From Massilia agri (GTDB taxonomy: Bacteria; Pseudomonadota; Gammaproteobacteria; Burkholderiales; Burkholderiaceae_D), in contig NZ_JANUHA010000010.1 of the NCBI RefSeq assembly GCF_024753255.1, positions 62,001 through 126,000 on the forward strand: a stretch of 64,000 nucleotides of DNA. The letters are read 5' to 3'. The position numbers were made by a program, and so were the translations under genes. Position 1 is the first letter of the stretch. Each line of letters opens with the position of its first letter. Shown piece after piece: positions 17,350 through 24,966 of this stretch. The notes under the pieces were generated by a model. That model saw nothing but the letters and a program-made list of their open reading frames with translations, had not been told where the DNA came from and did not search any database.

Positions 17350-18605
17350 GCCCGGGCCTTTTCGCCGTTCTCTTCCCGGTGGTGCGGGAAGCGGTCCATG
17401 CGCGAGAGCACCGGGAACAGCACCGCCCACAGGCCGGTCACCGCGAGCGTGGCCGCGCCGCCCAGCAGGATGGCGCGGGTCAGGCCGAGCCAGCCGGCGG
17501 TGACGCCCGATTCGAATTCGCCCAGCTCGTTGGAGGCGCCGATGAAGACCGAGTTCACCGCGCTGACGCGGCCGCGGATGTCGTCCGGGGTCTCGTACTG
17601 CACCAGGAGGTGGCGGATGTAGACGCTGACCATGTCGCCCGCCCCCAGCAGGAACAGGGCGCCAAGCGCCACCGGGAAGCTGTTCGTGAAGCCCATCGCC
17701 AGCGTGCACAGGCCATAGAGGCCCACGCCGCCGAACATCCACAGGCCGACGCGGCGCGTGATCGGGAAGAAGGCCAGCAGGATCGAGCACAGGGCCGCAC
17801 CCAGGCCGGGCGCGGTGCGCAGCAGGCCGAGGGCCTGCGGGCCGGCGTGCAGCACGTCGTGGGCGTAGGCGGGCAGCAGGGCGGTGGCGCCGCCGAACAG
17901 CACCGCGAACAGGTCGAGCGAGATCGCGCCCAGCACGATGGGGCGCGACCGGACGAAGCGCAGGCCCTCCAGCAGCGAGGCCAGGCTTACCGGCCCTTGC
18001 GAACGGACCTGCCGGGCGGCGCGCGTGCCCGACATGCACAGCACCGCGATCGAGAGCAGGCTGGCCGCGACCATGTGCACGGTCATGGGACCGAAGGCAT
18101 AGAGCAGGCCGCCGATGATGGGGCCGGCGATCACGGCCACGTGGAAGGTCGAGGAGCCCAGCGCCACGGCCTGGCTGAAGTCGCGGTCCGGCACCAGGTT
18201 TTTCAGGACCGCCTGCGAGGCCGGCATCATGAAGGCGCGCGCTGAGCCGAACAGTACGAGGATGGCGAAGACGGGCCACACGATCCTGCTGCCGCTGGCC
18301 GTGAAGCCGACCAGCAGGAGGCTGCACAGCAGCTGGGTGGCCATGCACAGGAGGACGATGTTGCGGCGGTTGTAGCGGTCGGCCACGTGGCCGGCCCACA
18401 GGATCAGCACCAGGAAGGGCGCGAACTGCGCCAGGCCGATCAGGCCCAGGTCGAACAGGCTGCCCGTGATCTGGTAGACCTGCCAGCCGATGGCGACGCT
18501 CTGCATCTGCACCGCGAGGGTGCCCAGGAAGCGGGCGGAGAGGTAGAAGGCGAGGTTACGGTTGCGCAGGACGGCCTGGCCGCTGGAAGGGGACAGCAGG
18601 GACAT
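17346..18605 (-). CDS. MFS transporter (MFS_3, EntS-like)
   Basis: 419 residues with 12 predicted helices. It begins LRNRNLAFYLSARFLGTLAVQ, close in style to MFS_3 exporters such as EntS, and has the loop motif GHVADRYNRR between helices 2 and 3. A DDIRGRVSAVNSVFIGASNE segment marks the second half. Likely efflux of a siderophore, drug or metabolite; the substrate is unknown. First gene of a three-gene operon with a two-component system, so its expression may respond to the signal sensed by that pair. Confidence 0.88.
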   Translation of the reverse strand: MSLLSPSSGQAVLRNRNLAFYLSARFLGTLAVQMQSVAIGWQVYQITGSLFDLGLIGLAQFAPFLVLILWAGHVADRYNRRNIVLLCMATQLLCSLLLVGFTASGSRIVWPVFAILVLFGSARAFMMPASQAVLKNLVPDRDFSQAVALGSSTFHVAVIAGPIIGGLLYAFGPMTVHMVAASLLSIAVLCMSGTRAARQVRSQGPVSLASLLEGLRFVRSRPIVLGAISLDLFAVLFGGATALLPAYAHDVLHAGPQALGLLRTAPGLGAALCSILLAFFPITRRVGLWMFGGVGLYGLCTLAMGFTNSFPVALGALFLLGAGDMVSVYIRHLLVQYETPDDIRGRVSAVNSVFIGASNELGEFESGVTAGWLGLTRAILLGGAATLAVTGLWAVLFPVLSRMDRFPHHREENGEKARA

Positions 18606-18656
18606 GTGGGCTTTCGGGGACGATGCTGGAGAACCTCAGCATTGTGCCCGATTTTC

Positions 18657-18784
18657 GTAGGGTGGTCGGCTCTGCCGACCGCGCGTTCAAGTCACGTATG
18701 AACAGACGTATCGTCCAATTACGAGCCGGTTGAACGCGCGGTCGGCGAAGCGCGCTCCAGTCCACTGGACTGGACCGCCCCTAC
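18657..18784. repeat. GTAGGGTGG-type palindromic repeat, copy 1
   Basis: The left arm starts GTAGGGTGG and continues CGGCTCTGCCG, then CGCGCGTTCAA at about 18678-18691. The right arm ends with the reverse complement of GTAGGGGCGG and contains TTGAACGCGCGGTCGGCG. The left arm differs from copy 2 (35613-35721) at only a few positions. It lies downstream of the reductase gene, and the TAG inside the right-arm GTAGGG is that gene's stop codon. An extra small palindrome, TCCAGTCCACTGGACTGGA, lies inside the right arm. Confidence 0.7.
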
Positions 18785-19803
18785 GCCAAATCGGCCTCGG
18801 TGGTGAAGGCGTCGGCGAAGAACTCGTCTTCCGGCAGCCCGCACTGCGCCGAATAATCGCGCCGCGCCGATTCCACCATGACCGGCGCGCCGCAGGCATA
18901 GACCTGGTGTCTCGACAGGTCCGGGATATCCTGCATCACCGCCGCATGCACATAGCCGGTGCGGCCCTGCCACCCGTCTTCCGGCAGCGCGTCCGAGATC
19001 ACCGGCACGTACTGGAAGTCGGGCAGGGTGGTTTCCCAGGCGCGGCACAGTTCGTCCATGTACAGGTCTTGCGGACGGCGGCCGCCCCAGTAGAGGCGCA
19101 CTGGGCGGGTCGACTTCAGGTGCATCAGGTGCTCGACCAGGGCCTTGACCGGTGCGAAGCCGGTGCCCGAGGCCAGCAGCACGATCGGCTTGCTTGACTC
19201 CTCGCGCAGGAAGAAGGTGCCCAGGGGGCCTTCGAAGCGCAGGATGTCGCGCTCCTTCATGGCGCCGAAGACGTGGTCGGTGAACAGGCCGCCCGGCAAA
19301 TGGCGGATGTGCAGTTCCAGCGGGCCGCTGAAGGACGGCGCGCAGGCGATGCTGTAGGCGCGGCGCTTGCCGTCCTTGAGCAGGAATTCGATGTACTGGC
19401 CGGCGCGGTAGGCCAGGGCCTCGTTGGCCGGCAGCTGCAGGGTGACGATGGCGACGTCCGGCGCGGCGCGCTTGACCCCGGCGATCCGGGTCGGCATCTT
19501 GCGCACCGGGTAGTCCGAGCTGCCGCCCACTTCGCGCGCCTCGATCACCAGGTCCTGATGCGGCACGGCGCAGCAGAACAGCGACATGCCCATGGTCTTC
19601 TCGATGTCGCTCAGGGCGCGCGCCTGGTGCGGCTTGTGGGTGAGTTCGCCCTCCAGGACCTTGCCCTTGCAGGAGCCGCAGGCGCCGTTCTTGCAGCCGT
19701 AAGGCAGGCCGATGCCGGCGCGGATGGCGGCGGAAAGGACGGTTTCATCGGCCTCGCAGGTGAACTGGTGGCCGCTCGGCTGGACGGTGATCTGGAAGGT
19801 CAT
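18781..19803 (-). CDS. 2Fe-2S/FAD reductase (CDP-6-deoxy-delta-3,4-glucoseen reductase-like)
   Basis: 340 residues, electron-transfer flavoprotein. The N-terminal plant-type ferredoxin domain has cysteines at 37, 42, 45 and about 77 (CKNGACGSCKG, then LFCCAV). Next are an FAD domain (RAYSIACAPS) and an NAD(P)H domain (LASGTGFAPVKALVEHL, then YACGAPVMVESARRDY). Such reductases, abundant in Burkholderiales, are annotated as AscD-like but serve many oxygenases or reductases; no sugar-pathway gene is nearby. I use ATG 19803; an in-frame TTG at 19821 is less likely. The stop codon is contributed by a dispersed GTAGGG repeat. Confidence 0.85.
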   Translation of the reverse strand: MTFQITVQPSGHQFTCEADETVLSAAIRAGIGLPYGCKNGACGSCKGKVLEGELTHKPHQARALSDIEKTMGMSLFCCAVPHQDLVIEAREVGGSSDYPVRKMPTRIAGVKRAAPDVAIVTLQLPANEALAYRAGQYIEFLLKDGKRRAYSIACAPSFSGPLELHIRHLPGGLFTDHVFGAMKERDILRFEGPLGTFFLREESSKPIVLLASGTGFAPVKALVEHLMHLKSTRPVRLYWGGRRPQDLYMDELCRAWETTLPDFQYVPVISDALPEDGWQGRTGYVHAAVMQDIPDLSRHQVYACGAPVMVESARRDYSAQCGLPEDEFFADAFTTEADLA

Positions 19804-19921
19804 GCGGTATCTGGACTTCAAAAGTTATTGGTAAAACAAGGCGGTATTCTACACCGCCCCCGCCGGGGCCGTGGGACGCCTGCCGTGCTACAGTAGCGCG
19901 CCTCCACTTGTCCGCCTTGCC

Positions 19922-20839
19922 ATGATCCAGACTTCCGCCTTCCATCGTCCGCGCCTGCTCGTCGTCGGCTGCGGCGATGTCGGCATGCGCCTGCTGCCCC
20001 TTATCGCGCCCCGCTTTCGGGTGTTCGCCCTCACCAGCCAGCCCGAGCGGCGCGGAGAATTGCGCGCAGCGGGCGCGGTGCCGGTCGTCGCCGATCTCGA
20101 CCAGGGCGCGACCCTGGGCCGCCTGCGCGGCCTGGCCGACTGGGTGCTGCACCTGGCGCCGCCCCAGCCCGAGGGCGACACCGATCGCCGCACCCGGCGC
20201 CTGGTCGCGGCGCTCGGTGGCGTGAAGCGCCTCGTGTATGTGAGCACCACCGGCGTGTACGGTGACTGCGGCGGCGAACGGGTGCTTGAATCGCGCAAGG
20301 TGGCGCCGCGCAATGCGCGCGCGGTGCGGCGGGTCGATGCGGAAGGGGTGTTGCGCGCCTGGGCCCTGGCCACCGGGACGCGGCTGGCGATCCTGCGCGT
20401 GCCCGGCATCTATGCAAACGACCGCCTGCCCGTCAAGCGCCTGCAGCAGGGCACGCCGGCGCTGCGGCTTGAAGACGACGTGTTCACCAACCACATCCAT
20501 GCCGACGACCTGGCGCGCATCGTCGCGCTGGCCCTGCTGCGCGGCCGTCCGGGACGGGTGGTGCACGCGGTGGACGATACGCGAATGAAAATGGGCGACT
20601 ATTTCGACGCGGTGGCCGATGCCCTCGGCCTGCCGCGCCCGCCGCGCCTGCCGCGCGCGGAGCTCGAGGCGGTGGTGTCGCCGGCCCTGCTGTCCTTCAT
20701 GTCGGAATCGCGGGTGCTCGACAATACCCGCCTGAAGCGCGAACTGCGCGTGCGGTTGCGCTACCCAAGCGTGGCGGCGGCGCTGGCGCAGCTGCGGCCC
20801 GCTCCCGTACAATCCCCGGCTACGAAGGAGCAAGCATGA
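19922..20839 (+). CDS. NAD-dependent epimerase/dehydratase-family (extended SDR) protein
   Basis: 305 residues, YeeZ-like. Rossmann start LLVVGCGDVGMRLLPLIAP with the GxGxxG-type loop, then LVYVSTTGVYGDCGG. The classic catalytic Tyr/Lys pair is not obvious: RRVDAEGVLRAWA occupies the place where YxxxK is expected, so catalysis may be altered. FTNHIHADDLARIVALAL is the conserved ligand region. It overlaps by ATGA with a small downstream gene. Its substrate is unknown; members of this group are mostly uncharacterised. Confidence 0.78.
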   Translation: MIQTSAFHRPRLLVVGCGDVGMRLLPLIAPRFRVFALTSQPERRGELRAAGAVPVVADLDQGATLGRLRGLADWVLHLAPPQPEGDTDRRTRRLVAALGGVKRLVYVSTTGVYGDCGGERVLESRKVAPRNARAVRRVDAEGVLRAWALATGTRLAILRVPGIYANDRLPVKRLQQGTPALRLEDDVFTNHIHADDLARIVALALLRGRPGRVVHAVDDTRMKMGDYFDAVADALGLPRPPRLPRAELEAVVSPALLSFMSESRVLDNTRLKRELRVRLRYPSVAAALAQLRPAPVQSPATKEQA

Positions 20840-21060
20840 CTTATGAAGAATACCTCGACGAAGTGACCACCCTGATCGTCGAAAAATACGGCGTCAAGGA
20901 TGCCGCCGCCATCAAGATCGTCGTCGACGCGCAGGACAAGGAATATTTCGTCGCCCACGACGACAAGCCCGAGATGCGCACCCTCGACCGCGCCCATGCG
21001 GATGCGCGCACGCTGTACCAGGCGAGCGGCCTGGCCAAAGCGCCACCCAAGAAAAAGTAA
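20836..21060 (+). CDS. Small conserved-looking protein of unknown function
   Basis: 74 residues, soluble and charged, ending in a PPKKK tail. ATG at 20836 overlaps the epimerase stop (ATGA) and is preceded by GGAG in AAGGAGCAAGC, so translation is well supported. The sequence suggests a helix (TYEEYLDEVTTLIVEKYG), a short beta hairpin (KIVVDAQDKEYFVAHDD) and a second helix. No family was recognised. Its overlap with the SDR gene suggests a linked role or merely shared transcription. Confidence 0.65.
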   Translation: MTYEEYLDEVTTLIVEKYGVKDAAAIKIVVDAQDKEYFVAHDDKPEMRTLDRAHADARTLYQASGLAKAPPKKK

Positions 21061-21182
21061 ATCCCCGCAGCGTTTCCTTCTTGCGCCATCCGCATCGCAG
21101 CGGAGGCCTGCGCACGTCCGGACTAGAGCACGGCTTCAAAAACGTGACAGTCTTGTGCAATAGTCAATCACTATGTGTATCA

Positions 21183-21199
21183 TTTCGTCCCTGACGAAA
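21183..21199. promoter_or_regulatory. Short perfect hairpin upstream of a small HTH-like gene
   Basis: TTTCGTC, CCT, GACGAAA: a 7-bp stem with a 3-base loop in the 243-bp gap before the 21304 gene. The gap is AT-rich towards the gene (CAAATTATTAATAC near 21270), which suits a promoter. The hairpin could be an operator or a weak terminator for the preceding gene. Confidence 0.35.
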
Positions 21200-21303
21200 A
21201 GTGCCATATAAACCATGCCGTTGGAGCGCGGACTGCTAATTTTTCGCGATAGATCACGGAAAGTGACAAATTATTAATACTTCCTGAACCTGAAAGAAAC
21301 GAC

Positions 21304-21573
21304 ATGCCCATCCGCAGACTGCCCGAAGGCGCAGAGTACGACCCCAACCGGGTCCTCGACGCCATCATTGCCAAACTCCGCCTCAAGAACGACGCCGCGC
21401 TCTCGCGCCTGCTGGAAGTGGCGCCCCCCGTGATCAGCAAGATCCGCCACAACACGCTGCCGATCGGCGCCACCATCCTGCTGCGCATGCACGAGGTGAG
21501 CGACTTCAGCATCAGCGAGCTGCGCGAACTGATGATCAAGCAGGAAGCCGTCCCGGAGCTGTTGGCTGCCTGA
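21304..21573 (+). CDS. Small helix-turn-helix-like protein
   Basis: 89 residues. The pattern DAALSRLLEVAPPVISKIRHNTLPIG looks like the first helices of a Cro/CI-type HTH (stretch given in two parts: DAALSRLLEVAPPV, then ISKIRHNTLPIG), followed by a helix with MHEVSDFSISELRELM. It is probably a DNA-binding regulator acting alone, or on its own promoter; the target is unknown. It ends at a stem-loop shared with the convergent repeat-protein gene. Confidence 0.65.
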   Translation: MPIRRLPEGAEYDPNRVLDAIIAKLRLKNDAALSRLLEVAPPVISKIRHNTLPIGATILLRMHEVSDFSISELRELMIKQEAVPELLAA

Positions 21574-21577
21574 GCGA

Positions 21578-21609
21578 ACGGCCGGGGGACGCGATGGTCA
21601 CCCGGCCGT
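21578..21609. terminator. Stem-loop between convergent genes
   Basis: Inverted repeat ACGGCCGGG (21578-21586) and CCCGGCCGT (21601-21609) around a 14-base loop, placed between the stops of the 21304 gene (plus) and the 21626 gene (minus). There is no long T-tract. Confidence 0.5.
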
Positions 21610-21625
21610 CCGTCTGGGATAGCCT

Positions 21626-22615
21626 TCAGGCCGCGTAGGCCAGTGCCTGGCCCGGTGTCGCCGGCGAGGAGCAGTAGGCGTAAGCGTTGGCCGCTTCGCC
21701 GGGTTTCGCCGGCGAGGAGCAGTAGGCGTACGCGGCCTTGGCCGCTTCTCCAGGTTTCGCGGGCGAGGAGCAGTAGGCGTAAGCGTTGGCCGCTTCGCCG
21801 GGTTTCGCCGGCGAGGAGCAGTATGCGTACGCGGCCCTGGCCGCTTCACCCGGTTTCGCGGGCGAGGAGCAGTAGGCGTACGCGTTGGCCGCCTGGCCGG
21901 GTTTCGCCGGCGACGAGCAGTATGCGTACGCGGTGTCGGCCGCCAGGCCCGGCTTCGCCGGCGAGGAGCAGTATCCGTACGCGGCGCCGGCACTGCTGCC
22001 CGGCTTGCCCGGCGAGGAGCAATAGGCGTAGGCGGCGTCGGCGCCTTCCCGCGGTTTGCCCGGCGAGGAGCAGTAGGCGTATGCGGCATTGGCGGCGTCC
22101 AGCGGCTTCGTCGGAATGGAGCAGTAGGCATGCGCGGCGTCGGCGGCCTGGCGCGGCTTGCCCGGCGACGAGCAGTATGCGACGGCGGCGTCGTGCTGCT
22201 TGCCCGGCGACGAGCAGTATGCGTAGGCGTCGTTGGCGGCCGGTGCGGCGCCGAACTCCGCTTCGTAGATTGCGCGCATGCGCTCGCCGGCGGCGGCATG
22301 GTCGCCCTCGTTCGCATCGGCGCCGATGCCGACGTAGGGGTGATGGTGCAGGAAGTAGCCGAACACGGCTTCGCAGTCGCGGGCGTACTTCATCGTGTCG
22401 AGGATGTGGTAGTGCCAGAAGGTGTCGACGTCGACGGTCGGCGAGGCCTCCGCATCGGGGTACTTCTTCATCAGGAAGAGGAAGCGGCGGTACTCGGCTT
22501 CCACTGCATCGGCCCGCAGCGCGGACCAACCTTCACCGGATTCCACATGCATCAGTTTCATTTTGATCGGGGCAAGATCAAGAGCTTCAAATGCTGCGAA
22601 TGCGTTCGTCGACAT
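21626..22615 (-). CDS. GRDP-like domain protein with 12 cysteine-bearing C-terminal repeats
   Basis: 329 residues. Residues about 38-100 match the pattern of glycine-rich-domain-protein-like (GRDP, DUF1399) domains: EAEYRRFLFLMKKYP, VDVDTFWHYHILDT, then CEAVFGYFLHHHPYVG. After about residue 128 the rest is 12 tandem units close to AYAYCSSPAKPGEAA, 14-17 residues each, each with one Cys. There is no signal peptide or TM helix. The repeats could be a multi-core modified peptide, a metal- or thiol-rich tail, or a surface filament; none is shown. I use ATG 22615, preceded by AAAGGTG with a six-base spacer, rather than the in-frame GTG at 22624. No modifying enzyme is adjacent. Confidence 0.75.
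   Translation of the reverse strand: MSTNAFAAFEALDLAPIKMKLMHVESGEGWSALRADAVEAEYRRFLFLMKKYPDAEASPTVDVDTFWHYHILDTMKYARDCEAVFGYFLHHHPYVGIGADANEGDHAAAGERMRAIYEAEFGAAPAANDAYAYCSSPGKQHDAAVAYCSSPGKPRQAADAAHAYCSIPTKPLDAANAAYAYCSSPGKPREGADAAYAYCSSPGKPGSSAGAAYGYCSSPAKPGLAADTAYAYCSSPAKPGQAANAYAYCSSPAKPGEAARAAYAYCSSPAKPGEAANAYAYCSSPAKPGEAAKAAYAYCSSPAKPGEAANAYAYCSSPATPGQALAYAA
21632..22228 (-). repeat. In-frame tandem repeats encoding YCSSPxKPG units
   Basis: Twelve units of 42-51 bp inside the GRDP-like gene. At the 3' end of the gene the units alternate 15 and 17 residues, giving a 96-bp higher-order period with near-identical DNA, while the 5' units have diverged. This is the pattern expected from repeated slippage or unequal recombination at one end. 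The unit number is likely to vary between strains. Confidence 0.85.
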
Positions 22616-22854
22616 GATTATCACCTTTTGTTTAGACCTGTTGGTTAAGGCATTCTTTTTTATCCCTAGTTAAAGCGGTACGTCGGAAAGTCCTCCTGCG
22701 TGAACGTGACGCGTTAATCGAAAGCCAAGAATATTGTCTTGACCGGTGGCAGTGATAGAAATTGTCCTGCGTCCGGTCAGTCCCAATGTTGAGTTCTGTC
22801 AACCGAAAAACTGTTAGGCAGAAACGCGACAACATGACTGAACAATCCCTCTGG

Positions 22855-24708
22855 CTAGGCAATGGCAGGCAGCACGAGGTCATCGTCACGCGATGGGAGG
22901 TCGGACATGCCGCCCAGGTGCGCGCCCACCGGAATGGTGACGACGATGGTGGTGCCGGTATCCGGACCGCTGCTGATCGAGAAGCTGCCGCCGAGGATGT
23001 TGATGCGCTCTTCGATGCCTACGAGGCCGAAGGAGCCGTTGCGGTTGCGGCTGCCCGGCTGCATGCCGACCCCGTTGTCGCGAATCGTCATGGTCAGCGC
23101 ATCGCCGTGCTGGTGGAGGTCGATCCGCACCCGGCTCGCACGCGCATGCCGCGCCACGTTGTTGAGCGATTCCTGCAGGATGCGGAACAGGGCGGTGGCG
23201 CACTGGTCGTCGACGTGGTGCTCGGTCTCGTCCTCGACCAGCTCGCATTCGATGCCGGTGCGGCGCGCGAAGTCGGCGACCTGCCAGTCGACCGCCGCGT
23301 TCAGGCCCAGGTCGAGCACGTTCGGCCGCAAATCGTTGATGATCTGGCGCACGCTGCGGATGGTGACGTCGATCTGGCGCACCGTCGCGCTGGCGCGCTC
23401 GTGCAGGCGCCCATGGCGGTCGCGCGTGCGGTTGGCCAGGATCTCGGCCTCGATCTTCAGGGCCAGCAGGTTCTGCGCGAGTTCGTCGTGGATCTCGCGG
23501 GCGATACGCTTGCGCTCGCCTTCCTTGATCTGTTCCGCATGCGCGGCCAGCTGGCGCAGTTTTTCATTGGTTGCCTGCAGCTTGGCCTGGCTCGCGCGTA
23601 GCTCGCGCGTCATGTCCTCGGCCATGCGCAAGGCGGAGCGGCGCGAGGACGCCAGGGTCTGGAACAGCGCGTAGAGCAGGGCGGTGCTGAGTGCGCCGGC
23701 GAGGGCGGCCAGCCAGGGATAGAAGAAGTCGAAGCGCGTGTACAGCGCCGCCTTGGCGATGCTGAAATCGGCGCGCCATTGGCGCTGGTTGTAGGCGATC
23801 AAGAGGTCGGCGCGCAGCACGTCGTCCTCGGCGCGTCCGCCCGGCGCGCGGATGCCCGACGCGACCTGGCTGTCGTAGAGCACCGCGCTGGGCCGGTCCC
23901 CGCCAGGCCCCGGCGGCACCGCGTCGAGGTCCGTGAGCACCAGGCGCACCTCGTCCGGGAATCCCTCGAGTGCGCCGCTGACCATCTTGTTGACGCCGAA
24001 GCCGATGCCGACCGAGCCGACGTAGGCCGCGCGGCGCTGGTCGACGGTGTTGATCGGCACGCCACTGCGGTACACCGGCAGGCGCATTGCGAGGATGTTC
24101 TGGCTGGGGCCCGAGCCGGGCAGGATGTTGACGCGCAGGCCCGAGGCGGCGATGGAATTCTCGTCGCGCGACTTTGCCGCCGTGCGGCGGATGTAGCTGT
24201 TCGCTTCCAGGTCGAGGCCGAGCTTGTCGAGCGACTCCGGAATGGCGGGCTCCATGTAGATGATGACCGTGTAGCTGTCGCGGCCGGGCACGGGCTCCAG
24301 CTTCTTCTCAGGTCCGGGCATGCCATACTGGCGCAGGCGGCGGCGTACGTCGGCGTCGATCGCCGCCAGTTCGGACGGGCCGACGGCGCGCGCGTAATTC
24401 ATGGCCTCGATGCCGGGGAAGTTGCGGGGCGTGTCGAGCTGCTCGACATAGTGGCGGAAGTCGTCGGCGCTGGCTGCCGGGTTGGCGTGGAACAGTCCGG
24501 CCATGCCGCGCAGGACGTTGGTATAGCTCTTGGTGCGGGCGTCGATCGCATACTGGGCGGCGCGCGCCATGCCGCGAAAGCGCGCCTGGGCATCGCTTTC
24601 GATGGCCTGCGCGGTCGCCATGTATAGCGCGGCCCCGACCGACACCGAGAGAAGAGAGCCGATCAGCAGGGTGGTAGGAAATTTGACCAGGTGTGCAGGC
24701 GCTGACAT
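22855..24708 (-). CDS. CHASE-domain sensor histidine kinase (HisKA_3 type)
   Basis: 617 residues. TM1 at about 9-30, a large extracytoplasmic CHASE domain (from GMARAAQYAIDARTKSYTNV to about 300; note NFPGIEAMNYARAV and an RDSYTVIIYMEP strand), TM2 around FFYPWLAALAGALSTALLYA, a coiled coil, then HisKA_3 with REIHDELAQNLLALKIE and an HATPase with DNGVGMQ and GSFGLVGIEERINILGG. Such kinases pair with NarL/LuxR-type regulators; none is adjacent. I use ATG 24708, with GAGG upstream, rather than the in-frame start at 24756. Confidence 0.9.
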   Translation of the reverse strand: MSAPAHLVKFPTTLLIGSLLSVSVGAALYMATAQAIESDAQARFRGMARAAQYAIDARTKSYTNVLRGMAGLFHANPAASADDFRHYVEQLDTPRNFPGIEAMNYARAVGPSELAAIDADVRRRLRQYGMPGPEKKLEPVPGRDSYTVIIYMEPAIPESLDKLGLDLEANSYIRRTAAKSRDENSIAASGLRVNILPGSGPSQNILAMRLPVYRSGVPINTVDQRRAAYVGSVGIGFGVNKMVSGALEGFPDEVRLVLTDLDAVPPGPGGDRPSAVLYDSQVASGIRAPGGRAEDDVLRADLLIAYNQRQWRADFSIAKAALYTRFDFFYPWLAALAGALSTALLYALFQTLASSRRSALRMAEDMTRELRASQAKLQATNEKLRQLAAHAEQIKEGERKRIAREIHDELAQNLLALKIEAEILANRTRDRHGRLHERASATVRQIDVTIRSVRQIINDLRPNVLDLGLNAAVDWQVADFARRTGIECELVEDETEHHVDDQCATALFRILQESLNNVARHARASRVRIDLHQHGDALTMTIRDNGVGMQPGSRNRNGSFGLVGIEERINILGGSFSISSGPDTGTTIVVTIPVGAHLGGMSDLPSRDDDLVLPAIA

Positions 24709-24860
24709 GGTCGTGTACCTCGCTTGCTGAGTGAATACGTGTCGTAAATACCACAAACATTCATAACGTTAGCTCGTTTACACGGCAAAGTACCTATCAA
24801 GTTTACTAGGTTTACCATTTCCACAACGGAATTGAGAAAATGAAAACGTTTCAGGCCCCA

Positions 24861-24905
24861 ATAAAAACGGGCCCGCGCCCAGGGAGTGCCTGGATACGGG
24901 CCCGA
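24861..24905 (-). terminator. Rho-independent terminator of glnS
   Basis: Reading the minus strand: CGGGCCCG (24904-24897), an inner CCAGG/CCTGG stem, CGGGCCCG (24875-24868), then TTTTTATT. It lies about 60 bp after the glnS stop in the right orientation, with a good T-tract. Confidence 0.85.
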
Positions 24906-24966
24906 CAGTCTGCGAAGGGCACCGCCTCTTCCTTCGGTGCCATTGCAAAACAACTGGTTCTGAAGC

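Noticed and set aside
21632..22228. Regular repeats that could suggest a CRISPR array
   Set aside because: Units are in frame within a conserved gene, encode YCSSPxKPG and have no unique spacers.
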